DNA from: Anaerocolumna sedimenticola
Lineage (GTDB): Bacteria > Bacillota > Clostridia > Lachnospirales > Lachnospiraceae
Assembly: GCF_009931695.1 (NCBI RefSeq)
Contig: NZ_CP048000.1
Coordinates: forward strand, 4,978,501-5,042,500
DNA length: 64,000 bases
Direction: 5' to 3'
Shown: positions 18,789 through 28,187 of the stretch, piece by piece
How positions within the stretch are numbered: position 1 is the first letter of the stretch
Layout of the letters: each line of letters opens with the position of its first letter
The notes under the pieces: model-generated
Seen by the model: the letters and a program-made list of their open reading frames with translations, nothing else
What the model was told of the DNA's origin: nothing
The model's database searches: none
Made by a program: the position numbers and the translations under genes

Positions 18789-18840
18789 CAAATTCGTTAA
18801 GGAACGCGAATATGCTTTTTCCTACCTTTGTAAGTTACCG

Positions 18841-19914
18841 TTATGTAATATTCCCCCGAATATTCTTTACACTTTCACCCGGCATGATTTTAACAGGTAA
18901 GTGAATAACCCGTTTCACTTTTTTCCCCTCCAGCATATCTAACAAAACCTCTGTGCATTTACCGCCCTGCTTTTTCGCAGATAAGTCCACTGTAGTCATA
19001 AGAGGGGAAGTATACCTTCTTGCAAAAGTACCGTCAAATCCCATAACAGAGACATCTTCGGGTACCCTTACTCCCATCCTTTTGAATTGATTGCAGACTC
19101 CAAAAGCAAATACATCATTAAAACAAAGAATTGCCGTAGCATCTAATTTTCGCTCCAAAAATAGTTGTGCAGCCACCTCTCCTTTCCCGTAAAAGCTCTC
19201 TTCCACCGTAAAGTTATTCCCAGTCTGCTCCTCTATAAATCGAAGGAGGCGTTCATCCTCACCCATATCTTTTTTATGTATTCCCAAAACATACCTTTTT
19301 ATATTTTCTTTCAATAAAGGTCTTAATTCTTCCAGATAACCATACATTCTGGCATTGGCTGAATTAAACTCATACGGTATTCCCAGCGCTATTTTTTCAT
19401 GTCCGTTATCCCTCAGATATTGGATGGCAATCTTTGTCGCTTTGTACATATCAATTTCTACCCTGGGAGCGGCTTTGGAAAAACAGACCGGATTACCGTA
19501 ACTGGCTGTTACAACCGGCAAAAAGTAATTTTTCCCGGAGGATTCCAGATACCACTGTGCCGCATTTTCATTTGGCATAATAATTCCGTCAATCATTGTT
19601 TCTTTGATACTTTCAAAATCCAGTGAACCATTGAACACAACCATGTACCCGCGTTCTTTCGCCGTCTCCATCATACCCTGATACATTTCAATATTGAATG
19701 AATTCTGTAAATCTTTGCAATAAAATAATATCTGCTTGGTTCTTCGCTTCTGTAAGGACATAGCCACAGGATGCGGATAGTATCCCAACTCTTCAGCAAT
19801 TTTTAAAATTTTTTCTTTTTTGTCTTTGTCAACATAGCCACTATTGTTCAGTGCTCTGGAAACTACTGAAACAGATACGCCGGCCCGGTTTGCAATATCT
19901 TTTCTGGTAGCCAT
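18841..19914 (-). CDS. LacI family transcriptional regulator
   Basis: A 357-aa regulator. The N-terminal HTH is TRKDIANRAGVSVSVVSRAL, with hinge NSGYVDKDKKEKILKIAEEL; the rest is a periplasmic-binding-protein-like effector domain (ILFYCKDLQNSF; VMGFDGTFARRYTSPLMTTV). The ATG at 19914 has AGGAGGAAAT directly upstream; a 26-codon extension to 19992 is not needed. It lies head-to-tail before the ABC/GH42 genes and is the obvious regulator of the galactoside island. The effector is unknown, probably a galactoside or galactose. Confidence 0.9.
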   Translation of the reverse strand: MATRKDIANRAGVSVSVVSRALNNSGYVDKDKKEKILKIAEELGYYPHPVAMSLQKRRTKQILFYCKDLQNSFNIEMYQGMMETAKERGYMVVFNGSLDFESIKETMIDGIIMPNENAAQWYLESSGKNYFLPVVTASYGNPVCFSKAAPRVEIDMYKATKIAIQYLRDNGHEKIALGIPYEFNSANARMYGYLEELRPLLKENIKRYVLGIHKKDMGEDERLLRFIEEQTGNNFTVEESFYGKGEVAAQLFLERKLDATAILCFNDVFAFGVCNQFKRMGVRVPEDVSVMGFDGTFARRYTSPLMTTVDLSAKKQGGKCTEVLLDMLEGKKVKRVIHLPVKIMPGESVKNIRGNIT

Positions 19915-19970
19915 ATTTCCTCCTATACTACTTGTGATTGTCTTTGCTTTAACATAGACATTTTGACTAT

Positions 19971-19984
19971 AAAATGCGCATTTT
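19971..19984. promoter_or_regulatory. Candidate LacI-family operator (autoregulation)
   Basis: AAAATGCGCATTTT is a perfect 14-bp palindrome with a central CG, the typical LacI-family operator form. It lies 57 bp upstream of the lacI-type start. Autoregulation is inferred. Confidence 0.5.
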
Positions 19985-20044
19985 TTTATCAATATTGTAG
20001 TAATTGATGTGTTTTATGATTTTATAATAATACATTTGAATATT

Positions 20045-20095
20045 ATGTGCAATTCTCTTATATGTGGTCGCGTGTCCATGTGTTATATTGCACAT
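20045..20095. promoter_or_regulatory. Spaced inverted repeat upstream of the LacI gene
   Basis: ATGTGCAAT (20045-20053) and ATTGCACAT (20087-20095) are perfect 9-bp inverted arms 33 bp apart. They could be two half-sites for one regulator or form a long hairpin. No gene starts between them. The rest of 19985-20170 shows no coding signal. Confidence 0.35.
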
Positions 20096-20175
20096 TGATG
20101 TCGAAAAACTAATTTAATTTGGCTCTTATTTTGTTATAGATAGATTTATATGCTGCTTATACTCGGGTTGGATAG

Positions 20176-20240
20176 AAAAAAGTTGCTGTAAGATAGATCA
20201 ACCTTTTTACTGGTCATATATTGTCTATTTTACAGCAACC
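20176..20240 (-). terminator. Intrinsic terminator after the 20.3-kb methyltransferase
   Basis: On the minus strand GTTGCTGTAAAATAGA pairs with TCTATCTTACAGCAAC and is followed by TTTTTT. It lies about 50 nt after the methyltransferase stop. Confidence 0.75.
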
Positions 20241-20288
20241 CTAACGATTTTAATTTATTTAAGTGTATTGAAAATTATATTTATTATT

Positions 20289-21032
20289 TTAAATTACCTG
20301 CTTTTTTTTTGCTGAAATCAATAACATCATAGGTCTTCTAAGTTCATCCATCATTTCTGCAGAAGTATTTAATAACTTTTCCTCCGGTTTTGGTTCCACA
20401 ATACCGATTATCTCAAATCCTGCTTTAATAAGTGTGTTCAAGTAGGATGATAGTGTCTTATGATACTTAATTACTTCCTCACCTAAAAAAACAGCTTTAC
20501 GATCCCCCTCTTCAAAGTACCTGTCCACCGGCCAATGGAGGCGATTGCCCTGATTATCATAGTACCAATCCTGGGAACCGTTTGCGGTAAAAACAGGATG
20601 TTCCACCGAAAATACAAAATCTCCGCCTAAGGTCAGAAATTTATTAATTTTGTCCGCAATATTCTCAAATGATTGAATATAATGAAAAGCCAGAGAACTA
20701 ATGACAACCTCGAAGGAATCCGGTTCGAATTCTATGTCTTCCATAGGCAGGCAAATATACTGTATTTTTTCGGAACCTGTTTTACTCTTTGCCTCATCTA
20801 ACATCTTCTGTGAAATGTCAATTCCAATTACTGACTCAGCTCCCTTTTCAATTGCGTATCTGCAATGCCACCCAAAACCACAGCCTAAATCCAAAACTCT
20901 TTTGTTTGTAAAATCAGGCATCATCTTTCTTAGTTCATGCCATTCTCCGGCAGCCTGAAGTCCATATTTGGATCGATCCATGTTACTGTATTTATTAAAA
21001 AAAACAGGATCATCATATTTATTTTCTTTCAT
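20289..21032 (-). CDS. Class I SAM-dependent methyltransferase
   Basis: A 247-aa enzyme. VLDLGCGFGWHCRYAIEKGA near residue 45 is motif I and VIGIDISQKMLDEAK the acidic motif II. FEVVISSLAFHYIQ, FVFSVEHPVFT and HKTLSSYLNTLIKAGFEI complete the Methyltransf_11/25 pattern. Small-molecule methyltransferases of this type often act on metabolites or antibiotics; the substrate is unknown. GGGAAGG precedes the ATG. It is a single-gene unit ended by the terminator at 20176. Confidence 0.8.
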   Translation of the reverse strand: MKENKYDDPVFFNKYSNMDRSKYGLQAAGEWHELRKMMPDFTNKRVLDLGCGFGWHCRYAIEKGAESVIGIDISQKMLDEAKSKTGSEKIQYICLPMEDIEFEPDSFEVVISSLAFHYIQSFENIADKINKFLTLGGDFVFSVEHPVFTANGSQDWYYDNQGNRLHWPVDRYFEEGDRKAVFLGEEVIKYHKTLSSYLNTLIKAGFEIIGIVEPKPEEKLLNTSAEMMDELRRPMMLLISAKKKQVI

Positions 21033-21133
21033 TTCTGCACCTTCCCTTTGGAATTATTTCAGTAGAAAATATTTTATAACAATACGAAGAAATCATTCAA
21101 GATAAAATATATTTCTGTATTATTTAAGGAAAT

Positions 21134-22387
21134 CTAATTTTGGGATATGCTTCTCATCTTTTCCGCCATTTCTTTTTCCTTATCCGGTTGTACACGATAT
21201 GCCACAAATAGATTCCCTAAAGAAAATGCTGCTGCCATAAAGAAAACCCACTGACTGCCCCACCTAGTCCATATAACTCCGCCGGCTAAAGCTGCTATAA
21301 TGGAAACTACATGATCTAAACTGATTCCCATAGACAAAGTAGAGGTTACTTCATCCGGATTCCATGCAATTGAACGCAGATAGATTGAATTAACCATACC
21401 AATCTGCATGGACAGCCTATCCGATATAAACAGCAGATAGATAAACCAGACAGCCAATCCATGGTCAGGGAGTTTTCCTGATAAAATGCCCCAAACCACA
21501 AAGCCATATATAATGTAGACCCCAATAAATGTAAGCGCATCAAAATACATCATTTTCTTAATACCAAATTGATCCATCCATTTTCCCAATAGATTGTAAA
21601 AAAATATGGATATAAATCCGACCACTATGGTAAGTAAAGCAAGCGTATCGGCTTTCTTTGATAATAAGTCTACAATTACCCAGGTACCATATACAAACGC
21701 TATCTGCTTCTGCACGCCATGAAGAATGGTAAGCAGATAATAGTATCGGTATTGTTTTCTAAGAACCAGCTTATTCTTTTTTGGAGCCGTTTTCGGCGGT
21801 TTTACATGGCTGATCATAACTGCGGACATAGCAGCCGCACAAAGGAATGCAACCCCGGCAATAAGAAACATTAGTTTAACGGGAGATTCAAAAGTAAAGA
21901 ATCCTGTACGGAATCCAAAAAATACAAGCAAAGCGGCAATTAAATTAAATCCTGCCCTTACACTGGAGAACTGACCCATACGAACCCCTATCTTGTCAGG
22001 TTCTGCAAGGGACATCCCGATTGCGTCCTGAAGAGGCATAAATAAATGCATACCCAAGGAGTTAATAAATAGAAAAATCAACATGATACCAAAAGCAGGA
22101 GTGAATACACCCAAAACTGTCACACCTGTCAATGCTAAGATCTGTGCAATAAAGGCCACTCTTAAATCCCCCAGAAAGCCTATGAAACCAATAACGATAG
22201 CACACAATAATCCCGGCAGCTCACGGGGAAATTCAATAAAACCCCTTTGAAATGCAGTAACATGATACACTTCTTTAAAATAATTCGAATAAACCCCGTC
22301 ACTTAAACCATTGGCAAAGGCCACTGCCGAAATCAGTATAAAAAACATCAGGATTTCCGTATGTTTCTGTAAGATTCTCTTTTTCAT
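21134..22387 (-). CDS. Major facilitator superfamily transporter
   Basis: A 417-aa polytopic membrane protein with about 12 hydrophobic helices, beginning ILMFFILISAVAFANGLSDG. A basic cytoplasmic loop (VKPPKTAPKKNKLVLRKQYR) near the middle separates the two six-helix halves. It is a putative drug or metabolite exporter; the specificity is not readable. It stands alone on the minus strand between the methyltransferase and the dispersed repeat copy at 22.5 kb. Confidence 0.8.
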   Translation of the reverse strand: MKKRILQKHTEILMFFILISAVAFANGLSDGVYSNYFKEVYHVTAFQRGFIEFPRELPGLLCAIVIGFIGFLGDLRVAFIAQILALTGVTVLGVFTPAFGIMLIFLFINSLGMHLFMPLQDAIGMSLAEPDKIGVRMGQFSSVRAGFNLIAALLVFFGFRTGFFTFESPVKLMFLIAGVAFLCAAAMSAVMISHVKPPKTAPKKNKLVLRKQYRYYYLLTILHGVQKQIAFVYGTWVIVDLLSKKADTLALLTIVVGFISIFFYNLLGKWMDQFGIKKMMYFDALTFIGVYIIYGFVVWGILSGKLPDHGLAVWFIYLLFISDRLSMQIGMVNSIYLRSIAWNPDEVTSTLSMGISLDHVVSIIAALAGGVIWTRWGSQWVFFMAAAFSLGNLFVAYRVQPDKEKEMAEKMRSISQN

Positions 22388-22542
22388 AAAACGTATTTCC
22401 TTTCCGATATGTACAGATTTTATTTTATGTATATTTCCGAAACACTAATAACCTGATTTTACCATAACACCAATATAATTCATAGATTTTTTGAAATAAA
22501 AATTCATTTATATTAACTCATGGAAAATCCCATTATAATAAA

Positions 22543-22639
22543 CCGGAAGAAACATGCTTTGCGAGTTTCTTCGGTTCGCGTGCGCGTTCGAATTATTGTA
22601 AGCAAGCTTACTAATTCTCACTTTGCTTTCGCGGAAATC
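22543..22639. repeat. Dispersed structured intergenic repeat, copy A
   Basis: About 97 nt, nearly the same as 42413-42509 and partly as 31141-31178. Three stems: GAAGAAAC/GTTTCTTC, CGCG/CGCG within TTCGCGTGCGCGTTCGAA, and GTAAG/CTTAC. It ends in CTTTGCTTTCGCGGAAAT. Differences between copies preserve pairing (see findings). No coding frame. Confidence 0.75.
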
Positions 22640-22664
22640 AAAACGGACAAGTTCCCATCAACTC

Positions 22665-22710
22665 CCTAAAAAATAAACCGCAAACCGGAATTATTTACAG
22701 TCTGCGGTTC
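22665..22710 (-). terminator. Intrinsic terminator after the GMC oxidoreductase
   Basis: On the minus strand AACCGCA pairs with TGCGGTT, followed by TATTTTTT. It lies about 20 nt after the stop at 22732. Confidence 0.7.
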
Positions 22711-22731
22711 AATGCCATAATATTAAGAATA

Positions 22732-24441
22732 TTATGAACTAAAATACTTTTCAATTATTTTTTCTGCGGTACGTGTTGCTAATGCCTGGGTGGTAAGCGT
22801 GGGATTGGGCCCGCCCAAACCATTAAATAATACGCTGTTATCCGCTATATATAGTCTTTTAACCTGATTTGCTTCGCAATTTGTATCCGTCACATAGCCT
22901 ATACGCATGGTACTTTGAATGTGAATAAAGATTCCCGGCGGCCAATCGGAACGTATTACTGTTTTTGCACCGGCTTTTCTCATAATATCTGTTGCTATAA
23001 CAGCCAGTTGATCCCGTTTTTCCATATCACTCTTACTTGGCTGGTAATTAATTACCGGTATGTATCCATTTTCATCTTTTAATTCCGGATCTAAAGTAAT
23101 GGAATTACTTTTATTAACATCATCATCCGTAAATATCAAAACACTTAATGTCCTCCGGTAATCCCTCATAAATTCTTTCAACTGTTCACCAACCACCCGT
23201 CCTTCCACATCCCAGGGTTTCTGTGGATATTTCTTATTTAAAATATGATATCCTTTATCGCTGGTTCCATATAGCATAGCAGAATATAATCCCGGGCTCA
23301 AACCGTATGTTTCTATTACACCAAGTCCCGGATAATCAAACCTGGCTGCGGCATTTTGACCAACATAAGGTTTAATATCGGATACTCCCAGCTGATCCAT
23401 TAAAACCTGCTCTTCAAAAATACCGGCTAAGCAATCAAACCAATGGTTAATCAAACCTTTACCAACCCATTCGTTTTCCGGTAATCCGGAATTCAGCCAA
23501 AGTCTGGGAGTTTCAACAGCTCCTGCTGCCATTATAATTACATCCGCGCTTAACTGCCCCACCTCACCGGACCAGGTATCCCGGTATAATACGCCAACAG
23601 TATGTAATCCCTCTGTGGCATCTTCTGCCGTTAGTATTTTTGTAACAAATGTATTGGGCCTGACTTCAACATTACCGGTACGAAGACCACGCGGTATGTA
23701 ACTTACTAATGTAGATCTTTTGGCTACCCCATCTACCGTAGGCCCTATATGGCATCCATTTATGCAATGTCCCCTAAGTGTACAGCCTACAGAAGTATTC
23801 GTTTGAAAATTAAAATCCGGGTCACTTAATGAGGGATTTGGACGTAAAATTGCATTTGGCTGAGGCCGGTATCCAGGACCGGTCAAATTCGGTGTATCAA
23901 GGAGCTGCCATCCGGCTTTTCTGACACCTATATAGAACAATTCTTCTTTTGCCGTAACTGGCGCCGGCCTGACAGGCAGTGTCTGCTCTACTCTTTCATA
24001 ATAAGGAATTAATTCTTCATAAGAAATAGGCCATATATTATTAACAGACTGAGGGTAGGCACGGGGTGAATTGGCCCAATAATGGAGCGTAGTACCTCCT
24101 ACTCCCGAATTTTGCCAGGTATAACCTCCGGTAGTTATATTTCTCAGCCAGGCTCCTTGCTCCCTGTTTGCAGGCCCCCAGCGGAATTTACCCGTAACAA
24201 AATCGTTCATATCATCTTCTAAATCCGTAAAGCATTCTTTTAAGATTTCAATACTCAAATCATCTGCACTTGTGCTGCTTACCCCACCCGGTTCGGCATT
24301 AGGCTTCGGCCATTTTTTATTACCGTACCACGGTCCTGCCTCCAGTAACAGTACTTTGATTCCTTTCTCACCAAGTTCCTTTGCGGCAACTGCTCCGCCT
24401 CCTCCTGCTCCTATAACAATAACATCTGCATCCTTATCCAT
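22732..24441 (-). CDS. GMC family FAD-dependent oxidoreductase
   Basis: A 569-aa GMC flavoprotein, such as the large subunit of gluconate, fructose or sorbitol dehydrogenases. The N-terminal VIVIGAGGGGAVAAKELGEK is the FAD dinucleotide fold; GYTWQNSGVGGTTLHYWANS is the GMC signature region; NGLGGPNPTLTTQALATRTA is the C-terminal flavin contact. It oxidises an alcohol or sugar. The gene is followed upstream on the same strand by its likely small partner at 24531. No cytochrome c subunit is seen, so the electron acceptor is unclear in an anaerobe. Confidence 0.85.
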   Translation of the reverse strand: MDKDADVIVIGAGGGGAVAAKELGEKGIKVLLLEAGPWYGNKKWPKPNAEPGGVSSTSADDLSIEILKECFTDLEDDMNDFVTGKFRWGPANREQGAWLRNITTGGYTWQNSGVGGTTLHYWANSPRAYPQSVNNIWPISYEELIPYYERVEQTLPVRPAPVTAKEELFYIGVRKAGWQLLDTPNLTGPGYRPQPNAILRPNPSLSDPDFNFQTNTSVGCTLRGHCINGCHIGPTVDGVAKRSTLVSYIPRGLRTGNVEVRPNTFVTKILTAEDATEGLHTVGVLYRDTWSGEVGQLSADVIIMAAGAVETPRLWLNSGLPENEWVGKGLINHWFDCLAGIFEEQVLMDQLGVSDIKPYVGQNAAARFDYPGLGVIETYGLSPGLYSAMLYGTSDKGYHILNKKYPQKPWDVEGRVVGEQLKEFMRDYRRTLSVLIFTDDDVNKSNSITLDPELKDENGYIPVINYQPSKSDMEKRDQLAVIATDIMRKAGAKTVIRSDWPPGIFIHIQSTMRIGYVTDTNCEANQVKRLYIADNSVLFNGLGGPNPTLTTQALATRTAEKIIEKYFSS

Positions 24442-24530
24442 ATTAACTCCTACCTACCCCATTATCTCTAAGCATGTAATCGGGTATTCTTTCATAATTA
24501 AATGATATCCAAACCTATCAGTTACTACGG

Positions 24531-25169
24531 TTAAAAGACCTGCGATACCTGTGTATACTCATTTCTTAAGGCACGATACCCAAGGGATGGACCCGGATAA
24601 CCTACCTGTTCCCAACTTAGGGGATAAAACTCTAATTTACGGTTATCCGGAGATTCCAAACGGGTTGAACCGTAACCTGACCACTCCGAATAATATCCCA
24701 TCATGGTATATCTGCTTAAGTCGCCGGTTATGGTCAAAGCTAATCCTGAATTACCTTTAAAAGGTTTCGGTAAATCTAAGATATAAACCTTAAGCTGCTC
24801 CAATAGAGTTAAAGCGCGGAACCGGTCTATTGGTGCAAGGGCAGCAAAGGTTCCTCCCACCGGGAATCTGGCAAAATCCAGCAATCTTGTGTTCCCACCG
24901 TTAAATACCAGCTGGTCCGCTGCCAAATCCAGCATTAATGCAGTAGGTTCTGCCAAAGGGATAGAATAGAAATTCAGTGTATATACCATATACTCATCTA
25001 TATGTAAATTCAGGGCTCCATAATATTGTATTTTACCATACTCTTCGGCAAGTCCGGGTGTCCGCGGAATAATAGCATCTACCAATGCTTTAAATGTATC
25101 CAGGGTATATTGAAGTGAGTAATAGTTTTGATCTTTTCCAGTTCTATCATTTGACACAGAATGTCCCAT
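24531..25169 (-). CDS. Gluconate 2-dehydrogenase subunit 3-like protein
   Basis: A 212-aa protein resembling the small (gamma/subunit 3) partner of membrane GMC dehydrogenases: FKALVDAIIPRTPGLAEEYG near residue 29, FDLAADQ-like hydrophobic helix and a C-terminal LGYRALRNEYTQV. It lacks a twin-arginine signal, so the complex would be cytoplasmic unless exported with another partner. It lies 89 bp upstream of the GMC gene on the same strand, and the pairing supports the call. Confidence 0.65.
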   Translation of the reverse strand: MGHSVSNDRTGKDQNYYSLQYTLDTFKALVDAIIPRTPGLAEEYGKIQYYGALNLHIDEYMVYTLNFYSIPLAEPTALMLDLAADQLVFNGGNTRLLDFARFPVGGTFAALAPIDRFRALTLLEQLKVYILDLPKPFKGNSGLALTITGDLSRYTMMGYYSEWSGYGSTRLESPDNRKLEFYPLSWEQVGYPGPSLGYRALRNEYTQVSQVF

Positions 25170-25309
25170 GCATTATCCCACCTGTCTTAATTTTATCGAC
25201 TATTAGAATTAATATGATATTTCTTGTTGATTTATTACAAATAAATAATTCTCATTTATGGAACAATATCCTGTGCAACAAAGAATGCCGATATATTTGG
25301 TTTTATTTC

Positions 25310-25347
25310 AAAGAGGGTTGTTGAAAAATGATTCAACAACCCTCTTT
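25310..25347. terminator. Bidirectional intrinsic terminator
   Basis: AAAGAGGGTTGTTGAA pairs perfectly with TTCAACAACCCTCTTT around AAATGA. It lies in the gap upstream of the GMC pair and downstream of the SelO unit on the minus strand, where AAAGAGGG...CCCTCTTT gives a T-rich tail. Confidence 0.75.
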
Positions 25348-25426
25348 GATAGTAATCATAATGTTATTTTAAAAGCTTAAAATATTTATAATCCGTTAAA
25401 TCTTCTGATTTATTACTTCTTTGACC

Positions 25427-25447
25427 GTATCAGACACTGTCTGATAC
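25427..25447. promoter_or_regulatory. 21-bp palindrome downstream of the small ORF
   Basis: GTATCAGACA and TGTCTGATAC are perfect 10-bp arms around a single C. No T-run follows on either strand, so a protein-binding site is as likely as a hairpin. It lies between the 25.3-kb terminator and the small ORF at 25477. Confidence 0.35.
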
Positions 25448-25476
25448 TCAAAAACTTAGGGATATGAATAACTTTA

Positions 25477-25743
25477 TTATTCCGTTTGGTCATCTTTCAT
25501 ATCATTCCCTTTACCATATTCATTATCATATTCACTGCTGAATCTATCGTCATATTCTTCTCTATAACTATCTCCGAATCTTCTTCCGCCAAAATGCCTG
25601 TGACTGCTGAACCTGTCATGCAGATGTTTGATCATTTCCTCATCAAATGGGGAACGGCCATGCGGACCCCTTCTTCTGAATTCCCTATCATCTTCACCAA
25701 ATTGCTGCTCCAGGTTCCCTTTGTTATGATTTTTTCCAATGTT
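25477..25743 (-). CDS. Possible small charged protein downstream of selO
   Basis: An 88-codon open frame (G/R/D/E/H-rich: EQQFGEDDREFRRRGPHGRS, then RFGDSYREEYDDRFSSEYDN) begins directly after the SelO stop and ends at 25477. It has no ATG near its 5' end; the first is at codon 36. A TTG would be in frame if the A6 run at 25730-25735 (minus strand) had one more A, the same kind of defect found in nine other genes here. The composition looks like protein rather than random A/T-rich DNA, but the function is unknown. Confidence 0.35.
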   Translation of the reverse strand, partial: NIGKNHNKGNLEQQFGEDDREFRRRGPHGRSPFDEEMIKHLHDRFSSHRHFGGRRFGDSYREEYDDRFSSEYDNEYGKGNDMKDDQTE

Positions 25744-25747
25744 TCAA

Positions 25748-27223
25748 TTAAGTTCCGCAAAATGTTCTGTACGGACAGGCTGATTTCTCGGGGAGTTTTG
25801 CGTACTCTGCCTGTTTTGTTGTATGGGCGTAAGGATGGGACAGTACCTGTAAAAGCCGTTCCATTACACTGAAATCACCATCGTCCACAGCTGCTTTCAG
25901 CGCCTCTTCTACACGATGATTACGGGGAATCAGTGCTGGATTGGAATTAGACATTAATTTTCTTACGGCTTCTTCGGATTCATTCTGGCGGTTTAACCTT
26001 ACCTTCCATTGCTTTATCCAATCAGAAAATTCCGAGCTGTCAAATAAAGGTGAACCAAAATAATTACCAAAAGTTAATGCCAGAAACGTATTACTATAAT
26101 CTGCTTCATATTTTTTCATCAAGTTTAAAAGTTCCTGTATCAGATCTTTATCCTGTTCTTCTTCTGTAATTAATCCGACTTTAGCTCTCATCCCGGCAAA
26201 CCAGTTATCAGTATAAAGTTTCATATATTCTGTGATTGCATTCTGTGCCATATTAACTGCTTCTTCTTCCTTCTCATGAAGAAGCGGCAAAATAGTTTCA
26301 GCGAACCGGCAGAGGTTCCATTCTCCGATTTTCGGCTGATTTCCATAAGCATATCTTCCTCTGGTGTCAATGGAACTAAATACCGTCGCAGGATCGTAAG
26401 TATCCATAAACGCACAAGGCCCGTAATCTATGGTTTCACCGCTGATAGCCATGTTGTCGGTATTCATTACACCGTGGATAAATCCAACCAGCTGCCATTT
26501 TGCAATTAGAACAGCTTGGGATTTTATTACTTCCTTAAGCAGGTGAAGATAAGGATTTGGAGAATTCATATTTTCCCGGAAATGCCTTTTGATAGTATAG
26601 TCTGCTAAAGACTTCAGTTCCTTTAAAGTACCCCAATGTGCTGCATATTGAAAGGTTGCAACACGAATATGACTGGCAGCAACACGGGTTAATACTGCAC
26701 CGGGAAGTTTTGTTTCCCGGATGACTGCTTCACCTGTTGTTACAACTGCTAAACTTCGTGTAGTAGGAATCCCAAGAGCATACATAGCTTCACTTATTAT
26801 ATATTCCCTTAACATAGGACCAAGTGCAGCCCGTCCGTCACCTCCTCTTGAATAGGGAGTTGGTCCGGAGCCTTTTAATTGAATATCAACCCGGTTTCCC
26901 TTGGGTGTAATTTGTTCACCGAGAAGCAGGGCTCGTCCATCACCTAACATATTAAAATAACCAAATTGATGTCCGGCATAAGCCTGAGCTAAAGGTTCAG
27001 AACCCTCCGGTAGTTTATTGCCGGCAAATACCGCAGCACCGCCGTCCTTTTGCAGTGCGTCAGCATGCAACCCCAATTCCTCTGCCAGAGATTGATTTAA
27101 AAAAACCAGCTTTGGTGATTGTACCGGGGTTGGATTAAGTTTTGAAAAAAATGTTTCAGGTAATTCCGCATAACTATTATCTAAATTCCATCCATATGGA
27201 TTCGTTTCATTTTTCAATGTCAT
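25748..27223 (-). CDS. selO: Protein adenylyltransferase SelO (YdiU/UPF0061)
   Basis: A 491-aa pseudokinase-fold enzyme that transfers AMP from ATP to Ser/Thr/Tyr hydroxyls of target proteins. Recognised by YAGHQFGYFNMLGDGRALLL, LKGSGPTPYSRGGDGRAALG, the ALGIPTTRSLAVV helix, HGVMNTDNMAISGETIDYGP (catalytic Asn/Asp) and the C-terminal YRTFCGT. Full length and intact. GGAG precedes the ATG. In other bacteria it responds to oxidative stress; no link here is visible. Confidence 0.92.
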   Translation of the reverse strand: MTLKNETNPYGWNLDNSYAELPETFFSKLNPTPVQSPKLVFLNQSLAEELGLHADALQKDGGAAVFAGNKLPEGSEPLAQAYAGHQFGYFNMLGDGRALLLGEQITPKGNRVDIQLKGSGPTPYSRGGDGRAALGPMLREYIISEAMYALGIPTTRSLAVVTTGEAVIRETKLPGAVLTRVAASHIRVATFQYAAHWGTLKELKSLADYTIKRHFRENMNSPNPYLHLLKEVIKSQAVLIAKWQLVGFIHGVMNTDNMAISGETIDYGPCAFMDTYDPATVFSSIDTRGRYAYGNQPKIGEWNLCRFAETILPLLHEKEEEAVNMAQNAITEYMKLYTDNWFAGMRAKVGLITEEEQDKDLIQELLNLMKKYEADYSNTFLALTFGNYFGSPLFDSSEFSDWIKQWKVRLNRQNESEEAVRKLMSNSNPALIPRNHRVEEALKAAVDDGDFSVMERLLQVLSHPYAHTTKQAEYAKLPEKSACPYRTFCGT

Positions 27224-27420
27224 AATAAACTCCGTTTCTCTATGATTAAATAGTAAGAGACTTAAATTTAGAGGTATTCTTAGTGTTTACTGCTGACAAT
27301 TTATTATTCTATATGAAGTTAGGATAAAAATAAAAGCTGATGCGGATTAACCTTAATCGAAGTAATAAATACCTTTCTTTTATAAATTCCAACAATTTTA
27401 AATCCTGTTCCTATTGGGCA

Positions 27421-28121
27421 TTATCTTTTTAATATCTCAAATCTACGCTTTCCTACCTGCTGTTTTTCTAAACGTTTAAATTTTTCATTGGTATTTTTTT
27501 GTGATTTATCCATACAAATCCCAATTACCGTTTCATTATTGCAAATCTGATATAAACTGTCTAATAACAGATCTACGTTTCCGTTATCGGCTCCCTCCCA
27601 GGAAACGATATCTCCATAAGGCACATCCGTTATAATGATATCCGGTGTTTTACTTAAAGTAAGGCTTTCGAAAGCATTCGCTGTAAAAACGCGGGTTATA
27701 ATATTGCTGCTTTCAATCCTCTTATGAAGCCTTATGGCACTTTGTACTGCCTCTTCATGAGATTCTTTCCCGTATAATCCGGCTAATTCTTTTATCTGTT
27801 CCATACGTTTATTAAGTCCGTCTGCATGCAATAATTCCAGGTTGTTTTTGCTTTAGTTACTGCATCCGGATTAATATCACTTCCAGTTATTTCTGATATA
27901 ATATCTGCATTCATAAATCCTAAAATGGTAAGCATATATCCACCGCCGCAACAGCAATCGTATATACCTATGTCATTTTTTTTATTCGAATACTCCAGAC
28001 ACCGTCCAAAAATCTCCTGAGCAAGTCTTGCAGGGAAATTAGTAATTCCTTTATAATTATATATAACTCTTCCACTGGCGAAATCTTCAAAATTTTTGTT
28101 ATTACTGTATCGATATTCCAT
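27421..28121 (-). pseudogene. AviRa-like rRNA guanine methyltransferase, one-base frameshift
   Basis: Resembles AviRa, which methylates 23S rRNA and gives avilamycin resistance in the producer. The N-terminal part is YRYSNNKNFEDFASGRVIYN and IYDCCCGGGYMLTILGF (SAM motif I), then SDINPDAVTKAK. The C-terminal half (IIITDVPYGDIVSWEG, the catalytic NPPY-like loop) is in another frame. Adding one A to the A5 run (T5 on plus, 27845-27849) reads AKNNLELLHADGLNKRMEQ and restores 233 aa. Family assignment is moderate; the target site is not known here. Confidence 0.75.
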
Positions 28122-28187
28122 AAATACCTCAATTCGTTAAAAAATTATCTGGTACAGGTAAAGGCTTAATCATCTATATAAATCAGA

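Noticed and set aside
25486..25872. Plus-strand 128-aa frame
   Set aside because: It runs opposite to the selO 3' end and to a better minus-strand frame; no ribosome site and no family resemblance.
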